Positions 12,999-28,218 of a stretch of 64,000 nucleotides of DNA are shown piece after piece. Each line of letters starts with the position of its first letter. Within the stretch, counting starts at the first letter, position 1. The translations under genes and the position numbers were made by a program. The stretch covers positions 5,706,501 to 5,770,500 of the forward strand of contig OZ017796.1 in the NCBI GenBank assembly GCA_963969395.1, given 5' to 3'. This stretch comes from Pseudoscleropodium purum (lineage: Eukaryota > Streptophyta > Bryopsida > Hypnales > Brachytheciaceae). The notes below the pieces were generated by a model. It was not told the origin of the DNA. It was given only the letters and a program-made list of their open reading frames with translations, and ran no database searches.

Positions 12999-13919
12999 AC
13001 CTTAATCGTTAAATTGGTGCAATTCTGAAAGCCAGAAATTGTAACATTCATATGCACAAACCCTAAGAACAATACTTTGAGCTAGTATAGATTGACATTT
13101 CAAGTTGTGCTCCTTGAAAAATGACAAAAACATGGAATTCTGTATGTCAATAAAACAAAAGTGTTCATAATATTCAAATTAGGATAGATGAAAAAATAAA
13201 ATGTAGATTAAGGATTTAAGAAACTTGATGTTCATGACTTCATAGTTAAGTATATCAATAATTATATGGTGTTGATTTAAACATAAGTCTTCCACTATTC
13301 TAGGAACACAATTTGCAAAGAGACTTAGAACATTAACTTGAAATGAAATGGAAAAGTTGATTTATAAAAAGTTAATGTAACTAATTATCTAAAACTAAAT
13401 AAGAAAAATTTATCACTTTTTTAAAAGCTCTTACTTCCGAAATGCCATTTGTGCTACTATGGCTCAACTTTTTGAGCATGCAAATATCAAATCCAACAAG
13501 AGTCCAGTAGGAAGACCTTTTGAGCTTGAGAAGAATCTAGTCAAACGATTATTTTTTGCAAGAAAGAAAAGGTAGATATGGAATTTTTTAGACATAACAA
13601 ATTAGGGCTTGAGAAGAATTTAGGTATAAGATCTTCATTTTCTCCTTGTCTCCTACTCCATAAGAATTGTTTCAACATTGATCTTGCACAAAATCACACA
13701 ACATTAATTATAGAGTGACCAAGCTAAGTCTTGTCCTAAAATTATATGGAAAAATGGCTTATGGAATACTGCCATTTAACAAAATTTTCCATTAAATGGA
13801 AAAAAAAGGCTTCTGCAACATCAATGGATGCACTTCATCCATATAGTTTCCACATTAAACTACATTAAGCTATTTGAAAACATTCATAATCTACTAAAGG
13901 ATAACTCATTTGTCTGTTT
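12999..13919. other. AT-rich intergenic region
   Basis: No gene was recognised. At 13754-13792 there is a fragment (GGCTTATGGAATACTGCCAT) resembling the right terminus of the MITE family at 28219-28501. Confidence 0.5.
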
Positions 13920-14351
13920 TCTGTAGGACCGCTACTAATGTGAAGTCCTGCGAGCATGATTCGGCCCAGCATCAAATGCCGGCACAACTTCCGAGTGGTG
14001 AGGTCCAGCAGTCCAAAATCAAGCAACCTAGGACCCAGTCGACACACTGCCAGCCGACACCAGTCCTGCATTTTAGCAATGGGCGTCATTGTAGGCTTGC
14101 ACTGTCGAAGACGGTTTTGACGCCCTTTCCGCACAAAAACAGCCCGAATACCGCACCGTGTGAAGACTGGCCAGTTGGTCAGTTGGTCCAGAAGCTGTGG
14201 ACGAAGGCTCCTAAAGCTCCAGGAGCTCTAAATTACCGATTACGCCACTAGCTAGACATTACAGTCGATAGTCAATAGACCGACAGGCAAGTGGATTAAA
14301 AAGCCCACAAGTGCTAATCAAAAAGAAAGCTAGTGTTGACATGTAATAATG
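13920..14351. repeat. Left palindrome arm, outer diverged part
   Basis: This matches 48002-48465 in inverted orientation with many substitutions and small indels, for example around GATTACGCCACTAGC and GACGCCC. It contrasts with the near-identity of the adjoining inner arm. Confidence 0.75.
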
Positions 14352-15286
14352 AAATCAAACACCATGATCACGGACAAATAAACAAAGTTGGCTGATTCAA
14401 TTGAAGTCGATTCGTCGGAGCAAGTAGTAAGCTATATTTAGGCAAGAAGCTTGCTGATCTTCCTAGAAAATTTGTAAAACCCTCAAACATTCAACACGCT
14501 GCTTGGTTTAGGGCTTTACAGACAGGCATTTAGAAATGCAAGATTTACATGAGGCGAACAGTGCTGGAAGCCATTGATCACCGGTTCAAACGGAGTGACA
14601 TCTCACGCAGATAAATATAGATACCCATCCATTAACCTGCAGTTGCGTAGCAGTCTATTCATTTACAAAATTAAGGGGATTAAATTAACCAGATCTTAAT
14701 TGACTGAACCTGATTACTGGTTTCCTCATGGCCATCTCTCAGCTAGAAAAAAAAGCAGAAAATGTGGATAAAATCGCTAATGAATGAAAGCAAGGTTCAC
14801 CCAATTGTGGATGAAGAGCACTAATTGTCGTCTTACATGATCATGAATACCAGGGACGAACGCAAAGGCGTGATGGTTGGATGGATGTTTAGAATTGGTC
14901 GATTTATCTGACCTACCAGAACTGTAGGGAGAGAATGGTGCAACCAGAACGAAAACAAAAATTTCACAGACCGGCACGCGTCCCTGTGGACTTGGAGAAG
15001 TGAAAAGAGAGACGGAGGCAAGAAGTATTTCGTTGGCTTGAACTGATCTGCATCGACGTCGAGAACCTGAACCAATTAGTGATCGTCAACGCCATCTCAA
15101 CATTTCAAACAGGTTGACCACGCACGCAGTCCGAGGCCGGAGCTCCGCACACTGGGGGACGGATCCAGCTAATTATACGATTCCGGTGTACGCGTTTGAC
15201 TTACGGCAACAGTTTAGCAAACGCTCCGAAGCCCAAGAGTTGCCAGCCAGTGCATGCGTCGTACAGTTGACAACTCGCTCGGCGAG

Positions 15287-15293
15287 TATAAAT
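15287..15293 (+). promoter_or_regulatory. TATA box candidate of the left peroxidase gene
   Basis: TATAAAT lies 346 bases before the ATG at 15633, implying a 5' UTR of about 310 bases. The same box is present in the inverted copy at 46636-46642. Confidence 0.45.
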
Positions 15294-15632
15294 GCCAAGG
15301 CAAACGTAGCGCTTCAATATCCTTCATCCACACTGCGACACGCACTGCACTCTCCTGTCGGCGGAGGTTTCCAATTGACTGTATATCGCCTTCCACTCAC
15401 TTGATCGATGTCTCAAAGCTAGTGCTAGCTGGAATGCAACTTCTCTGACCAGCGCACATATGTTAGACTGTTTCTCGCTTCCATTTGCTCAAGTTGCAGG
15501 CCTGACGACAATTGATCGAACGTGAGTCTATATCTACATTCAATTGGGATCGATCGTCAACTAGCGCCGCCCATTCAATCAATCGACTGAAAGATAGCCT
15601 TCACTTGCGGTGATCGAGACGCAACTTCCAGA

Positions 15633-17281
<1,649 letters not shown>

Positions 17282-17422
17282 TCGGTACATATATACAGTA
17301 TATGCACGTCAACTGGGACACTCAGACAGAGCTGAGTTCTTTCAACGGATTTCGCACTAGCTAGCTCGCTGTCACCGTTGTGCGTGATGGATCGCTGGTC
17401 ACGTGTATGCATTCATTCCATT

Positions 17423-20399
17423 TTGAGCCATAACCGGCAAGTGTTTCTTGCAACTATCCAAGTGTATAAAGTTGAAACCACATTTAGTAAAGTCACTCAT
17501 TATTATATTTTAAAGATGAATTCATTTGACATAGTAACATGAGCTAAAATTCTAGTAGAGACAACCTTTTGGGGTACCCTTATCTTCATTGTATTCTATT
17601 TGCACATATGTAGCATTGTAGTCTTCTTTAATTTTAAGTGCCATTCTAAGGCTCCTATACAGTAAAAACTTCATAAATGGAAAAAAAGAGGGAAAAAGCT
17701 ACTAGGGTTGCTTGCTAGTGTGAGGCATTTTCAACTAAATAATCTAAACTAGCATAATGACAACAACAGTTTTGGTCTTATAAATGGAGTTGAGTTTTGC
17801 AATGCTATGTCTGCAGTGCCTTTTCTATCATTGAAGTAATAGTAGATTTCCTATTAAGATCATATAATTGTAAGAAGAGTGTGAACATGAAAACAATGAT
17901 ATCTACAATTGACCACATTTACCCCCAAAAAACATTTCATGTCTAGGCTTGGTCAAACTTCATTAGACTTTTGCATTAAAATGCATATTTTACAATTTGA
18001 TATTTTTTTAGATGTTGTAATATACATCTAAAATTTCATTTCATTTATCATAATTAAAAAAATCAAATTGAATTTTATATGATTTAAGAAATATATATTT
18101 GTAAGAATCATAGTAATTATAAAAAATTTTAAAGGGCAATTGCAACTTTGCAAGAAACACTTTACAGTTTTTGGCTATAGGACTGGCAATACTATGCAAT
18201 ATTGTAGAGTATTGTGGAGTACTACAAAAGCCACTAGGAACAAAAAAAATTGTAGAAAAGGAATCTTTGAATATTTTCATTTTCAGTAATTCAAAAAAAG
18301 TTCTAAAAATTTTCATAAAAAAAGCCATTTTTCTAGACAAGATTGCACTTATATTTTATCAAAGAATTCTTGTAGAATTTTCTTTTCCCTCTTCATAGCC
18401 TTCACACAAAAGAAGGTTACTTTGACCCTATGTGTGCTATTGACATGTTTCTATTTTCAAAAAAATGCATCGTCAATCCTTCTAATATTAGTAGACCTCC
18501 AACATGTCCAATTTGTGGTTTCTAATTTGCATTTTTGGGTCAAAAATAGGACTAAAATCCCCAAATGGCCAAGGTAGACACCCAATTAGGGACTAATTAA
18601 AAATAGTAAATTAATTTTTTTTAATTGAAAAAAATACTTAATGTTTGCAGCTACTACATATACCTTCATTTCAAATTTCATGCCAAACAAATACAATGCA
18701 AAAATTATAAGCAAAAAATTACTTGTTCAAAGGCAAAGGGATAAGAGGGACATGTGTTTCTTGTAATTACCTAAAAGGCTAAAACAATATGAAATTTTTT
18801 TTAAATTAAGTTGTAGTGACAAATATCATGGTATAATTGTTCTTTTCTTTAAATTCACACTTAGAAAAATTCAATAGAAAAAGTTCAAAAATATTGTATT
18901 TTGAGCTTTTAAGATACTTTATTCAAAGTAGCACCAAATTGTAATTTTAACAATTAAAGAAAATTAAATGGAATAAAAAGTAGATTATTGGATTATTGGA
19001 ACCATGTTTTCTTTAATAAACTTAAAAAAATTTAAAATCAAAAACTAATGTATGTGAAAATTCAAGTTTTAACTTTCAAAATGCTTGAGGAACTTGCAAT
19101 GTCCCTTAAGGATTAATGTAATGTTGAAAGTAACTACCATTTTCTTTACTATACCATAGTTGAGCATTATTCCCAAGATTTGAAGATTGCCCATGCTAGA
19201 CAAAAAAGGGCAAAAAAATTTAAAACACACCCAAATAAGCATTGAAGTAATGAAAGTTGCTTGCAAGCAAGTTGTCCCTATGATTGTTGTAGACATTATG
19301 TCTACCATAGAATAGGATTTCAGGCTTCTAAAGAAAGTAGGACATTAAAGTGGTCATTTGTACTTTTGTAGTTTGCGTTTTTATCCTTGGAATAACATTA
19401 TAATTTTTTATTTGCTACCCTTTATAAAATTTGGAAATTTTGAATCCAAAATTGGGATTCAAAGGCCTAAACTTTAGGTAGGAGAAGTGATCAAAGGACA
19501 TAGAAGGAGAGGTGAAGAATGTAGGACACTCAAGAATGACAAAAGTTAGGGGTTAAATGCAAATATATTGCAATCTACATAGACAAAGTTTCTGATTTTA
19601 CAATTTGAAAGACTTACGGGATACTTTTGTTAAAGACTAATAGAGACTTAAGAACTTGTATAGATCTATAGTTTGATTCTTGAAATTTTTCCATTTTACT
19701 ACATATGACAGCATTACAAAGAGTATTCATATAGAGGTAATTTGGGACCCCTTGCTAGTTAAATTCTAAATATAAATTTGCTACATGATTCTTTAAGTGG
19801 TATCAAAAATCTCCATATACATCATTTTGAATTTTTGATGGATGGATTGTAATCACTATATAATTTTTTTGAAAAAATCAATAATATTCTTTATAGAATA
19901 TAGACTCACTCTCCTTGGCTATGATAACCACTATGTAGTTCCAAAAAACAAATCACATGCATATACTTCAAAATTTGAATTCCAAGCTATTATAATTAGA
20001 AAATTGAAAACTTTTTGCAACATTTGAACATGTTATAGATTTGTTGTTCACAACTCACAATTCAGATGTTGCTTTATTTTGATTAAAAAAACTACAAGAT
20101 AATTTGTCAATATTTTAATTTTAGGAAAAATGCAACTTTTTAAACTAATTTTTCAGAAGAAGATAGACATAATTTTTAACAACAAAAGTGCACCAATACT
20201 TAGTAGAAAGAATGGAAAAAGTTTTACAAATAAAATTTTACCATAAAAAAACAAAACATAGTACTTTAAAAATAAAACTATCAGTCTTTCAAATTTTAAC
20301 TTTCAACTCTTAAAAAAATACCCTTTTAAAGGTCTACAATTTTCCATAATAAAAAAAATCAGTAGATTTGATAATTTTGCTTGCTTGGATGATCTAGGA
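17423..20399. other. AT-rich palindrome spacer, first part
   Basis: No gene was recognised. A motif GTGTTTCTTGCAA occurs at about 17440, inverted at about 18150, and in a variant at about 18755, suggesting remains of transposon ends. TTAGGGGTTAA at about 19546-19556 looks like one terminus of the TTAA-type family with no clear partner. Confidence 0.4.
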
Positions 20400-20830
20400 T
20401 TAACCCCTAAATGCCCAAATTATGTTTTTTTGGCAATATAGTGATTTTGGGCATGTCACTACGAATGGAATTTTTTTTTTCAAATTTTCAAATGACATAT
20501 GCCCAAAGAGTAGCTTCAAGGCCCAACAATTTTCATAACTTTTGATTAAATGATTAAAAAGTTATGGATGATATGTATTTTTCATTGCCTCATATTTTTT
20601 CCCAGGTAGCAAAAAAAACTTTAAAAAAAATCACTTCTTAAAGAAATTATAATTTGAAATTGGTTATTTAAATTTATATATATTTGGAAAGATTTGAATC
20701 ATTCCATTTTGATCAATGAGTCAAAAGTTATGAGGAGTTTTAGTTTGCAAGAGTTTGCGAGTTGTTATTGAATCTTTACTTTAGGACAAACTTTAAAGTC
20801 CTTTATTTAACTCAATTTTCAGTTTTAAAA
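20400..20830. mobile_element. Foldback-like element with TTAACCCC end
   Basis: It begins TTAACCCCTAAATGCCCAA at 20400. Bases 20404-20640 match 22405-22640 in direct orientation. Bases about 20620-20760 match about 22660-22810 in inverted orientation. Relative to the sister element the loop appears flipped. The right boundary is approximate and the element is non-coding. Confidence 0.5.
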
Positions 20831-20998
20831 AAAAAAAATAGAAATAGTACATGTAGATTGTTTTTTACAACATTGAAACCATTGATTGGGATTGGCAATT
20901 TTTCAATTCCATAAATAAATTGTTAACAATTTAGTATTTTGAATCATTTTCTACTTCTTTCTACTTATTATTTTTTTGCTATATGTTGTACAATTCAA

Positions 20999-21315
20999 AA
21001 TGATCTAAATTTTTTCAAGTATGTATCCAATTGGCCTTGAAGAATGAATTCAAAGAACATACACTATTTTAGACATTTTCTTACATAAATGTGACCTTTA
21101 TAGGGCCAAAAAAAAGATTTTTGTCACTTCAAATGGTAATATCTTGCAATCTACACGGTGAAAATTTCTGAAATTTTTTGGACATCTTTCCAAACTAGCA
21201 TAATACAAAATACTATAATTACATGTGTTCAAAAATGTTTTTTTTCCTAAAATTTGGTACTTGTATCAGAAATGACAATTTTAAAGCGTTTTTGGTGAAA
21301 ACATAGTCAAAATCA
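20999..21315 (+). repeat. Dispersed AT-rich repeat, copy 1
   Basis: Shares CCTTGAAGAATGAAT, AATATCTTGC, CACGGTG and TTTTTGGTGAAAA in the same order with 32008-32342, and in part with 59085-59265. It is the remnant of an unclassified repeat family. Confidence 0.6.
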
Positions 21316-21869
21316 TTTAAAGGTTAAGGAGAACATTCCAAACTTTGTTACCTTTAGATGACCTATCTTCCTAATGCTTTGATTGACCATCTAAAATATC
21401 AAGCACAAAGTGACCATCTTACATGAGAAAAATAATTAGGCCTTTGGAGGACCACTCCACAACCCTTAAAAGACCCTAAAGTTTATCTTTTTTTTGTCTT
21501 CTATGTCTATATTTTTCCTTTTCTTGTCAAGCTTCCATTGGGCTATGAATGGCTCTGAAACCAATTTAAGGTGTTCAATAATGAAGGCTAAGGTACTTTG
21601 ATGCACCTTATATAATTTTTGAACATTCTTAATTTGGATGCTAATTGAACTCTAAACAAGTTGGGAAAATAAGACAAATGTTTAAAATTGTTCAATGATC
21701 ATCTATTATGATCATTTTTTTTTATGGTATTGTAGAAGACTTACCTCCTTGACATTTGATGAGAATTAAGGATGAAAGAGGTTGATTTTATAATTAAATC
21801 AAGTTTTGTCCATCATGAATCCTCAAAGAATATGGGATAATTTGAAGTTGAGAGCTTTGCCACTCATTA

Positions 21870-22280
21870 TTAGAACGTGAAAATTGGATTCAAAGTTAAA
21901 TTAAGTTCAAAATTAAATTTAAAACTCATTTAGGCATAGTAAAATAACTTTTTTCAAAAAAACTTTAAGCTAAAAAAAAGGTGGGTAATTAAGCTAGGTT
22001 TTATCTCTAAAAATCCTTTTGAAGATTTTAGACTTCAATAAAAAGTCATGGACAAATTCAAAGAAGGTATTGAAAAATATTCAAAAAATGTCCCTTCCAA
22101 CCTCTCTATAAAATTTGTCCATAACTTTTAGTTGAAGTCTTAAAACCTCAAATAAATTTTTGGAGATGAAACTTATCTTAATTACCTACATTAACTTTGT
22201 TCAAAGTTTTTTCAAAATAATTATTCTACTATGCCTAAATAAGGTGAAAATTTGACTTTAAACATAAATTTTGCATTTGA
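21870..22280. mobile_element. Foldback element with arms of about 190 bp
   Basis: The left arm (about 21930-22060) and right arm (about 22125-22255) are inverted copies; for example TTAGGCATAGTA at 21930 pairs with TACTATGCCTAA at 22230. TTTTGAAGATTTTAGACTTC also has its counterpart. Ends are approximate, no coding sequence. Confidence 0.6.
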
Positions 22281-22400
22281 CTAAACTATGACCTATTAAG
22301 CTCCTATTGTTCCTAACTTACACATACCACATGGATTGTTTACTTTACTACAACCCCACTTGTATGAAATGCTTTTCTTCTCATTTTCAATTACAACAAG

Positions 22401-22975
22401 TTAACCCCTAAATACCCTAACTACAATTTTTGGCAACATTGCAACTTTGGGTAGTTCCTTGGGTAGCTCACTACAAAAGGAGTTTTTATTTTTTTTTCTA
22501 TTGAAATATTCACACAATATGTGTTTAAGGAGTAGCTTTAACACCCAACAAATTTCATAACTTTTGACTACATGGTTAAAAAATAATTGCATGACATGTG
22601 ATTTTCATTACTTAGCAAGCAACCCAAGTAGCTCAAAAAACTCTTTTGAAAAATAAAGACTCCATACCTACCTACAAACTAAAACTCCTCATAACTTTCA
22701 TCTCATTAATCAAAATGGATTAATTCAAAGCTTCAAATGTATACATAAATGTCAAGAACCAATTTCAAGTTTTTATTTTTTTTAAAAGTGATTTTTAAAG
22801 AAGTTTTTTGAGTTGTCCAGAATGCCCGTGAAGTAGTGAAAATTGCATATTATGGAATAACTATTTAACTATGCAATCAAAATTTATGAAAATTATTACT
22901 ACTCCTTGAACACATATTGTTTGAAAATTTTAGTGAAAAAAAAAATTTCATTCATAGTGAGTTTCGTTCATAGAG
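22401..22975. mobile_element. Foldback element with TTAACCCC left end
   Basis: The left end is TTAACCCCTAAATACCC. Arms at about 22465-22655 and 22790-22970 are inverted repeats (GGAGTAGCTTTAACACC-like versus its inverse around ACTACTCCTTGAACAC). It is the sister of the element at 20400. Confidence 0.6.
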
Positions 22976-23299
22976 AGCGGGCAGTTACTGCCTTTTTCGA
23001 TGTGATAGTATAAAACCATGTACAAGCCTAGTAGTAGGGTAGTCGGGAATAATTTTTGTACACTTGGCATGTAGCCATTGAACAAAAATCATTTCCAATT
23101 CCCTACATTGAAACACTCAATTTCTGAATTCACTTCCTTTCTCCTCAATTGCTTTCTTCACGCAACAAACCCTAAATTACATTGACAAATTCAATTTCTC
23201 ATTTTTCCAACTTCATGTGAAATTTTTTCATTCAATCCTAAACCCTAATATCTTCAAGATTTTTTTCTTCAATCTCATGCTACTAAAATTTGTTTTTTT

Positions 23300-23465
23300 T
23301 ATGTTGCTAAAACTCTCTCAAATGAATTAATTTGAATTCATTCTTTGAAACAAATTAATTTGAATTCACTCTCTCAAATGAATTGATTCAAATTCAATTT
23401 CTCAAATGAATTAATTTGAATTCAATTTCTCAAATGAATTAATTTGAATTCATTCTCTCAAATGA
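23300..23465. repeat. Minisatellite, about 31-bp unit
   Basis: Repeated units of the form CTCTCAAATGAATTAATTTG followed by AATTCATT. Related diverged units occur at about 26030-26130, on the other side of the neighbouring MITE. Confidence 0.75.
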
Positions 23466-26029
23466 ATGGTGAATTTCATTAAAATGGTGGTATTCCGTTA
23501 ATTTGGCACTTTTAGTAGTTTAGGCTACATGTAGTATATTTTTCAGAATCTAATCTTATTCAACTAAATCCGAGTTTGAACACCAGGGAATGAACTATGT
23601 AAGGCTAGCGTAATGTGCTCAAAGGTCATAATGTACAAATTTGCAAAATCTAGAGTCTTATTCACCCTTAATCCCACTAAAACCCAGGAAAATATTCATC
23701 CATCCATTATAAAGTGAAAGAGACTCAACATGCACGTCTCTGTCCTATCTAGTGTTCTAGAGCTTGGGACAATAGTTCTGAGACAATAGTTCAATGTGGA
23801 TTGACTTGTGTATGGATGCAATGCAGGACTTAGATTTTAGTAGAGCCCACTATAGTACTTTGAAAATAGTACAAATATATGTATTCAATATTTCAAAACA
23901 AATTAGAATTAAGGGTTTGGAAAGGCTTACAATAAGTCATCCCAAGGCTCTAGGACAATATGGCCAATATCAAGGGTTAGCAACTATCTACAATACACAA
24001 AATCCCAACTTACAACATGTATATGCAATTTTCAATACAACACTCTAATAACATTGATGCAAGACAAATAATAAATTTCTAACTCTAATTCTAACTCTCA
24101 AATAGATGAATTCCAAACCAGGAGTACGGCCGTATGGCCGTTCGAAAAATTTTGACCTTTATTTTAATTTGTTTTTGTTGGTTCAATAATTAATCAAAAT
24201 GCCAAAGTTTTATACTTTTATGTCTCATAACCGTAGTATCCGGTTTGATACCCGGCTATACCTGCGTCTGAAACCCTTTACTTGTACATCATTTGATATC
24301 CGCTCGATACCCTGGCTGATATCCGTGCGATATTTGGACTGGCTAGACCGGCAGACTTCAACCCGTCAGGCTGCCGGAGTCCTACGCTGTCTCGTCGTCG
24401 CCTTCGTCTCAGCGCCGAGTCTGCTTGTCGAATCGGTCGGTGCTACAAGCTGCCTTTACCGAACTTCGGCGACACAATTTTATGATCGATTTCTATTAAA
24501 TTACAATCGTGCTGCCTTGGTGATCTCGTGTGATCACACCGACTTCCCAGTTTCAATTCAATTCTCAATTATCAACATTCCCAAATCCCTAATTTCAATT
24601 ACTACTCACAAACTATTGAATTCGGACTTGTTGTTCTGAAATCAGACAAATTTGTCAAGTAATTACAACCTTCTAGTGTGCTTGATCAATTAGTTTCCAA
24701 ACAAAATCTCTCAAATGCCGCCAAATCAGTCACTGAATTTACCCTCAGGATTTTCTCCAAAACCTTCCCGTTGAGGTTGCCATCTCAGCAGTCTCTTCCA
24801 GATCCAACATCTAATCTCCCTTGGCGAATTTGATTCTTTGCTGTCAACTGTTCAGTGTGCAATGACTGCTTTTAACGCTCAAATCAAGATTTTCACCAAA
24901 ACCTCACTGACCTGCACAGGGCGATGACCTTCACCGAATCGGGTGTCCTTCAGTCCTGAGTGTTGGTCGATGCGATCACCCGACTGGTCACTCGAACCTT
25001 CTCCAGAAAATTCACGTGGTTGGTTTCCTAAATCCAGTGATGACGATAGCTCTTCTCACAATCTGACTTTCCAATCAATGTTATGGAATCCACTTCTCTG
25101 CTCTTGCACTCCGAATTTGAGTGCCTCTGACTCAGCCGCCTGACAAACGGGACACGCTTCTTCTTCACTGTTAGCTTCCCGCCCTACAGCCTTCCCCGAA
25201 TATGCAATCTTCCCCACCACCGCTCTACTGCTCAATGCCGATTCAATCCGTGTTTCACAAACACCCCATTCAGCACTTACAATTCCCTCAGAATCCAAGG
25301 AATTACAACACAGTGCACACACAAATTCAAAGTTGACGCACACAAATTAACAATTTCAATTTTATTACAATTACGCAAATAACACGCGCAAGATTACAGC
25401 ACTAGGAGAATCTCGACAATTTTCACTTCCGGAGCGCACACTGAGAGAGGGAGAAGGATTTAAATTCAGGAAGGGGAGGAAGATCGGAAGCGGGAGGAGT
25501 TGCACAGGCAGCGCTTCCGATCTCACCCGCAACCCTATCTTTCTCCTTGTTCTCTTTTCCTTATCTCTTTCTTTATCTTTATTGCTTTTCTTTAACTAGC
25601 TTGTTTTTTATTTTATTTTATTTTAACTGCTATTTCTACTATAAACCAAAGTATCTTTTGACTTTTTGGAACTTTTAGTGTACTTTGGACTATTTTAACA
25701 CTAAATACTCAAAATATATATAAATAATATAGGAAATGTCATAGAAACTCAAAAAAAATTCTACAAAAAGTTGAAAAGCTAGACTACACTACACAACATG
25801 AATCAGATTTTTTGATACTAGAATCTATAATAGTACTAGATTTTTGAAATCTACAATTCTCCTAAATATTTGAAATCTATACAAATCCTAGATTTTTCAA
25901 ATTGCTTGGTCTAATATCTATATTAGTCATAGATTTTTGAAATCTAAAAGTGACCTAGATGTTAGCAATGTATATTTGTCTTGGATGTTAAGGCATATGG
26001 AATACCGTCATTTTAATAAAATTTGCCAT
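23466..26029. mobile_element. MITE split by a retroelement insertion
   Basis: After removing 23530-25793 the remaining 300 bp align with the intact sister at 28219-28501. The left end is ATGGTGAATTTCATTAAAAT; the right end is ATTTTAATAAAATTTGCCAT. Both copies contain ACTAGAATCTATAATA and AAATTGCTTGGTCTAATATC. No clear target duplication was found. Confidence 0.75.
23530..25788. mobile_element. Probable solo LTR, 2,259 bp
   Basis: Starts TGTAGT, ends ACTACA and is flanked by a perfect 5-bp duplication CTACA (23525-23529 and 25789-25793). It sits inside a MITE whose empty form is seen at 28219-28501. TG...CA termini with a 5-bp duplication are the signature of LTR retrotransposons. No second LTR copy and no gag-pol domains were recognised inside, so a solo LTR is favoured over a complete element. 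The interior is less AT-rich from about 24,120 to 25,540. Confidence 0.65.
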
Positions 26030-28218
26030 TTGAATTAATTTGAATCCATTTTATGAAATGGACTAATTTGAATCCATTCTTTTTAATGAATTGATTTGAA
26101 TTGATTCTCTAAAATGAATTCATTTGAATTTGTTCTATGAATTGTACAAAAGTTTAATTAAATCCTTCAATAAATCAAGTAATAAATTTAGTTTCAGTTA
26201 TTTCTCTACAACCAACTACATTTTTCAAAGTCAATCATAATGCCTAATTCATAAATCAACAAAATTAATTAATTTGAATATTTGATTTACATGTTACATA
26301 TTTATATGAAGAAGCATAAATGAAGTCCTATCCTCACTACCACATACATATATTATACTACCAAATTGCACCATTATTGACTTTCCAAAAAGAATTATTG
26401 TTTTCTTTTCAAATCTTGTGGCTAGTGCAACTTCAACAACATTTTTTTTTCTTCATTCACATCGCATAGTAGTGGAGGGTGGTCTTAGGTTTTTTTAATC
26501 TCATCCGACGGTTGCTAATTTTTCACTTTGGGGGGGATAAAAATAAGTTGCCTAAGTGACAATTCTCAAGAGATAGTGAGTTGCTTCAAATTGCTATGTT
26601 GCCAGAAAAACATAGTTCTTACATTTAGGGGGTGAGTAAGTGACTTTTGAAGTTAGATACTTTGGACAACTAACTTCAAAAACCACTTTATGTGCCTATT
26701 TTGACTTCATTTGTTTAATTTGTAAATTAGACAAATGAATTCAAATTCAACCATTTAATATTTTAATTTGCTTAATTGGCAAATTTAATGTCTTGAATGA
26801 TTATATTCTGCTACCTTGTACTTTTTAGCCTTGACATATTATATTTAAACTATTTTAAATTCCTTGATATTTCTTGTGAAGTTTAGAATGTGTGACCTTT
26901 TTTTTAAAGAGGCATTAGTGACAAAGAAAATCTTAACGTGTCATTTTGAAGCAACTATCCAAAGGTCCAATTTTATCTCTCATGAAATCCAAAGAATTCA
27001 TGTATAATCAACAAAGCATCTAAAGTTTCAATGATAATGACCTAAAATAAAAAGACTTAGGTGATAAATTGCTCTACTCTTCAAGTTTTAGGTGACCATC
27101 TGAAACCCAATATTTTAAGTGACAACCTTAACATCCCTTTCTAGATTTAACCATACATATCTTGATGTATGAGGTGACTTCATAAAATTTGACATTGTAA
27201 GGGATCCACTAAAAATCAAGTTTTACATTATTTCTTCAAATAGTGTATATTAGGTGACGACCTCAAGCATTAAATTTTAATACTTAAAGGACCAAGGGGG
27301 TTGTCAGGGAGACATTGTCAAAAATTGTGGGTTTTAGCCTTTTAGGTATGTTATTCAAAAATGAAAATTGAAATTTTTTAAAACTTCATTTTTGCAAAAT
27401 CAAAGCGAAGTACTTTATGAGAGTGTAGAATGAAACAATTTTAGCCATTTTATCATGCAGATTGAAAGATTATAACATTTGAAGTGAGAATTTTTTTTTC
27501 ATCTTGCAACTATATGGTTAGAAGACTTAGGGCCCTCTTGGAGTAAAATTTTTGCTCTATACAAAAATGAGAATTTTGACTGTTCATATATATATGATGT
27601 AAGGTTCACTCATGAAAATTTTTAGATGTATGTAAGATGTCTAGCTTATACTAAATCACTTGCAATGCAAGGAAGTTAAGTGAAATTCAATTGGCAATAC
27701 ACTTGTCATTTTTTGATGATTTCTTGTCCAATGAGGAAATTTTCTTTCAAATTTGAATGATGTAAAATTAAAGACAGACATTTGGAATATGTAGAAATTT
27801 TTTAAAGAATTTTGACTTTACAAATTACAAGATAATAGTAGTTGAAGTTAGAAGATTTTTTTTTTTAATTTGCTCGAACATAGCTAACAAAGTTTGACTC
27901 CTTTTAGTTGTTTTAGGGTGTGATTTGAAGGTTAAAATTTTTTTTTTTTAAAGATGGTTAAATATTATATTTTATTAGTTATATACATGACAAATTCAAA
28001 AGTTGATGATCTTTTGTACAAAAAATTCTCCAAAGATTTCCAAATTGCCCAAGTTGCTCCAAATGTTAAAAGCAATATAACCTTTAATTTGGGTACTTGA
28101 TTTGAGAAAAATTATTTTTTCATAAAGGAAGTACATACTTACACGTCGACATGTCGTATTCAAATTTAATGAACATTTAAACAAAAATGACTTCATAGCT
28201 ACTTAGCTAAGAACCTTC
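26030..28218. other. AT-rich palindrome spacer, middle part
   Basis: No gene was recognised. It begins with diverged copies of the TTTGAATT-type minisatellite. A diffuse similarity to 21320-21480 (phrases with GGTGACCATCT) suggests old repeats. Confidence 0.4.

Noticed and set aside
24199..24639. A 146-codon open stretch inside the candidate LTR.
   Set aside because: No motif recognised. The position inside an LTR-like insertion and poor protein character argue against a gene.
25483..25530. AGATCGGAAG and CTTCCGATCT resemble sequencing-adapter ends.
   Set aside because: Identity stops after about 10 bases on each side (GCG follows instead of AGC). The two form a natural short inverted repeat within continuous sequence.
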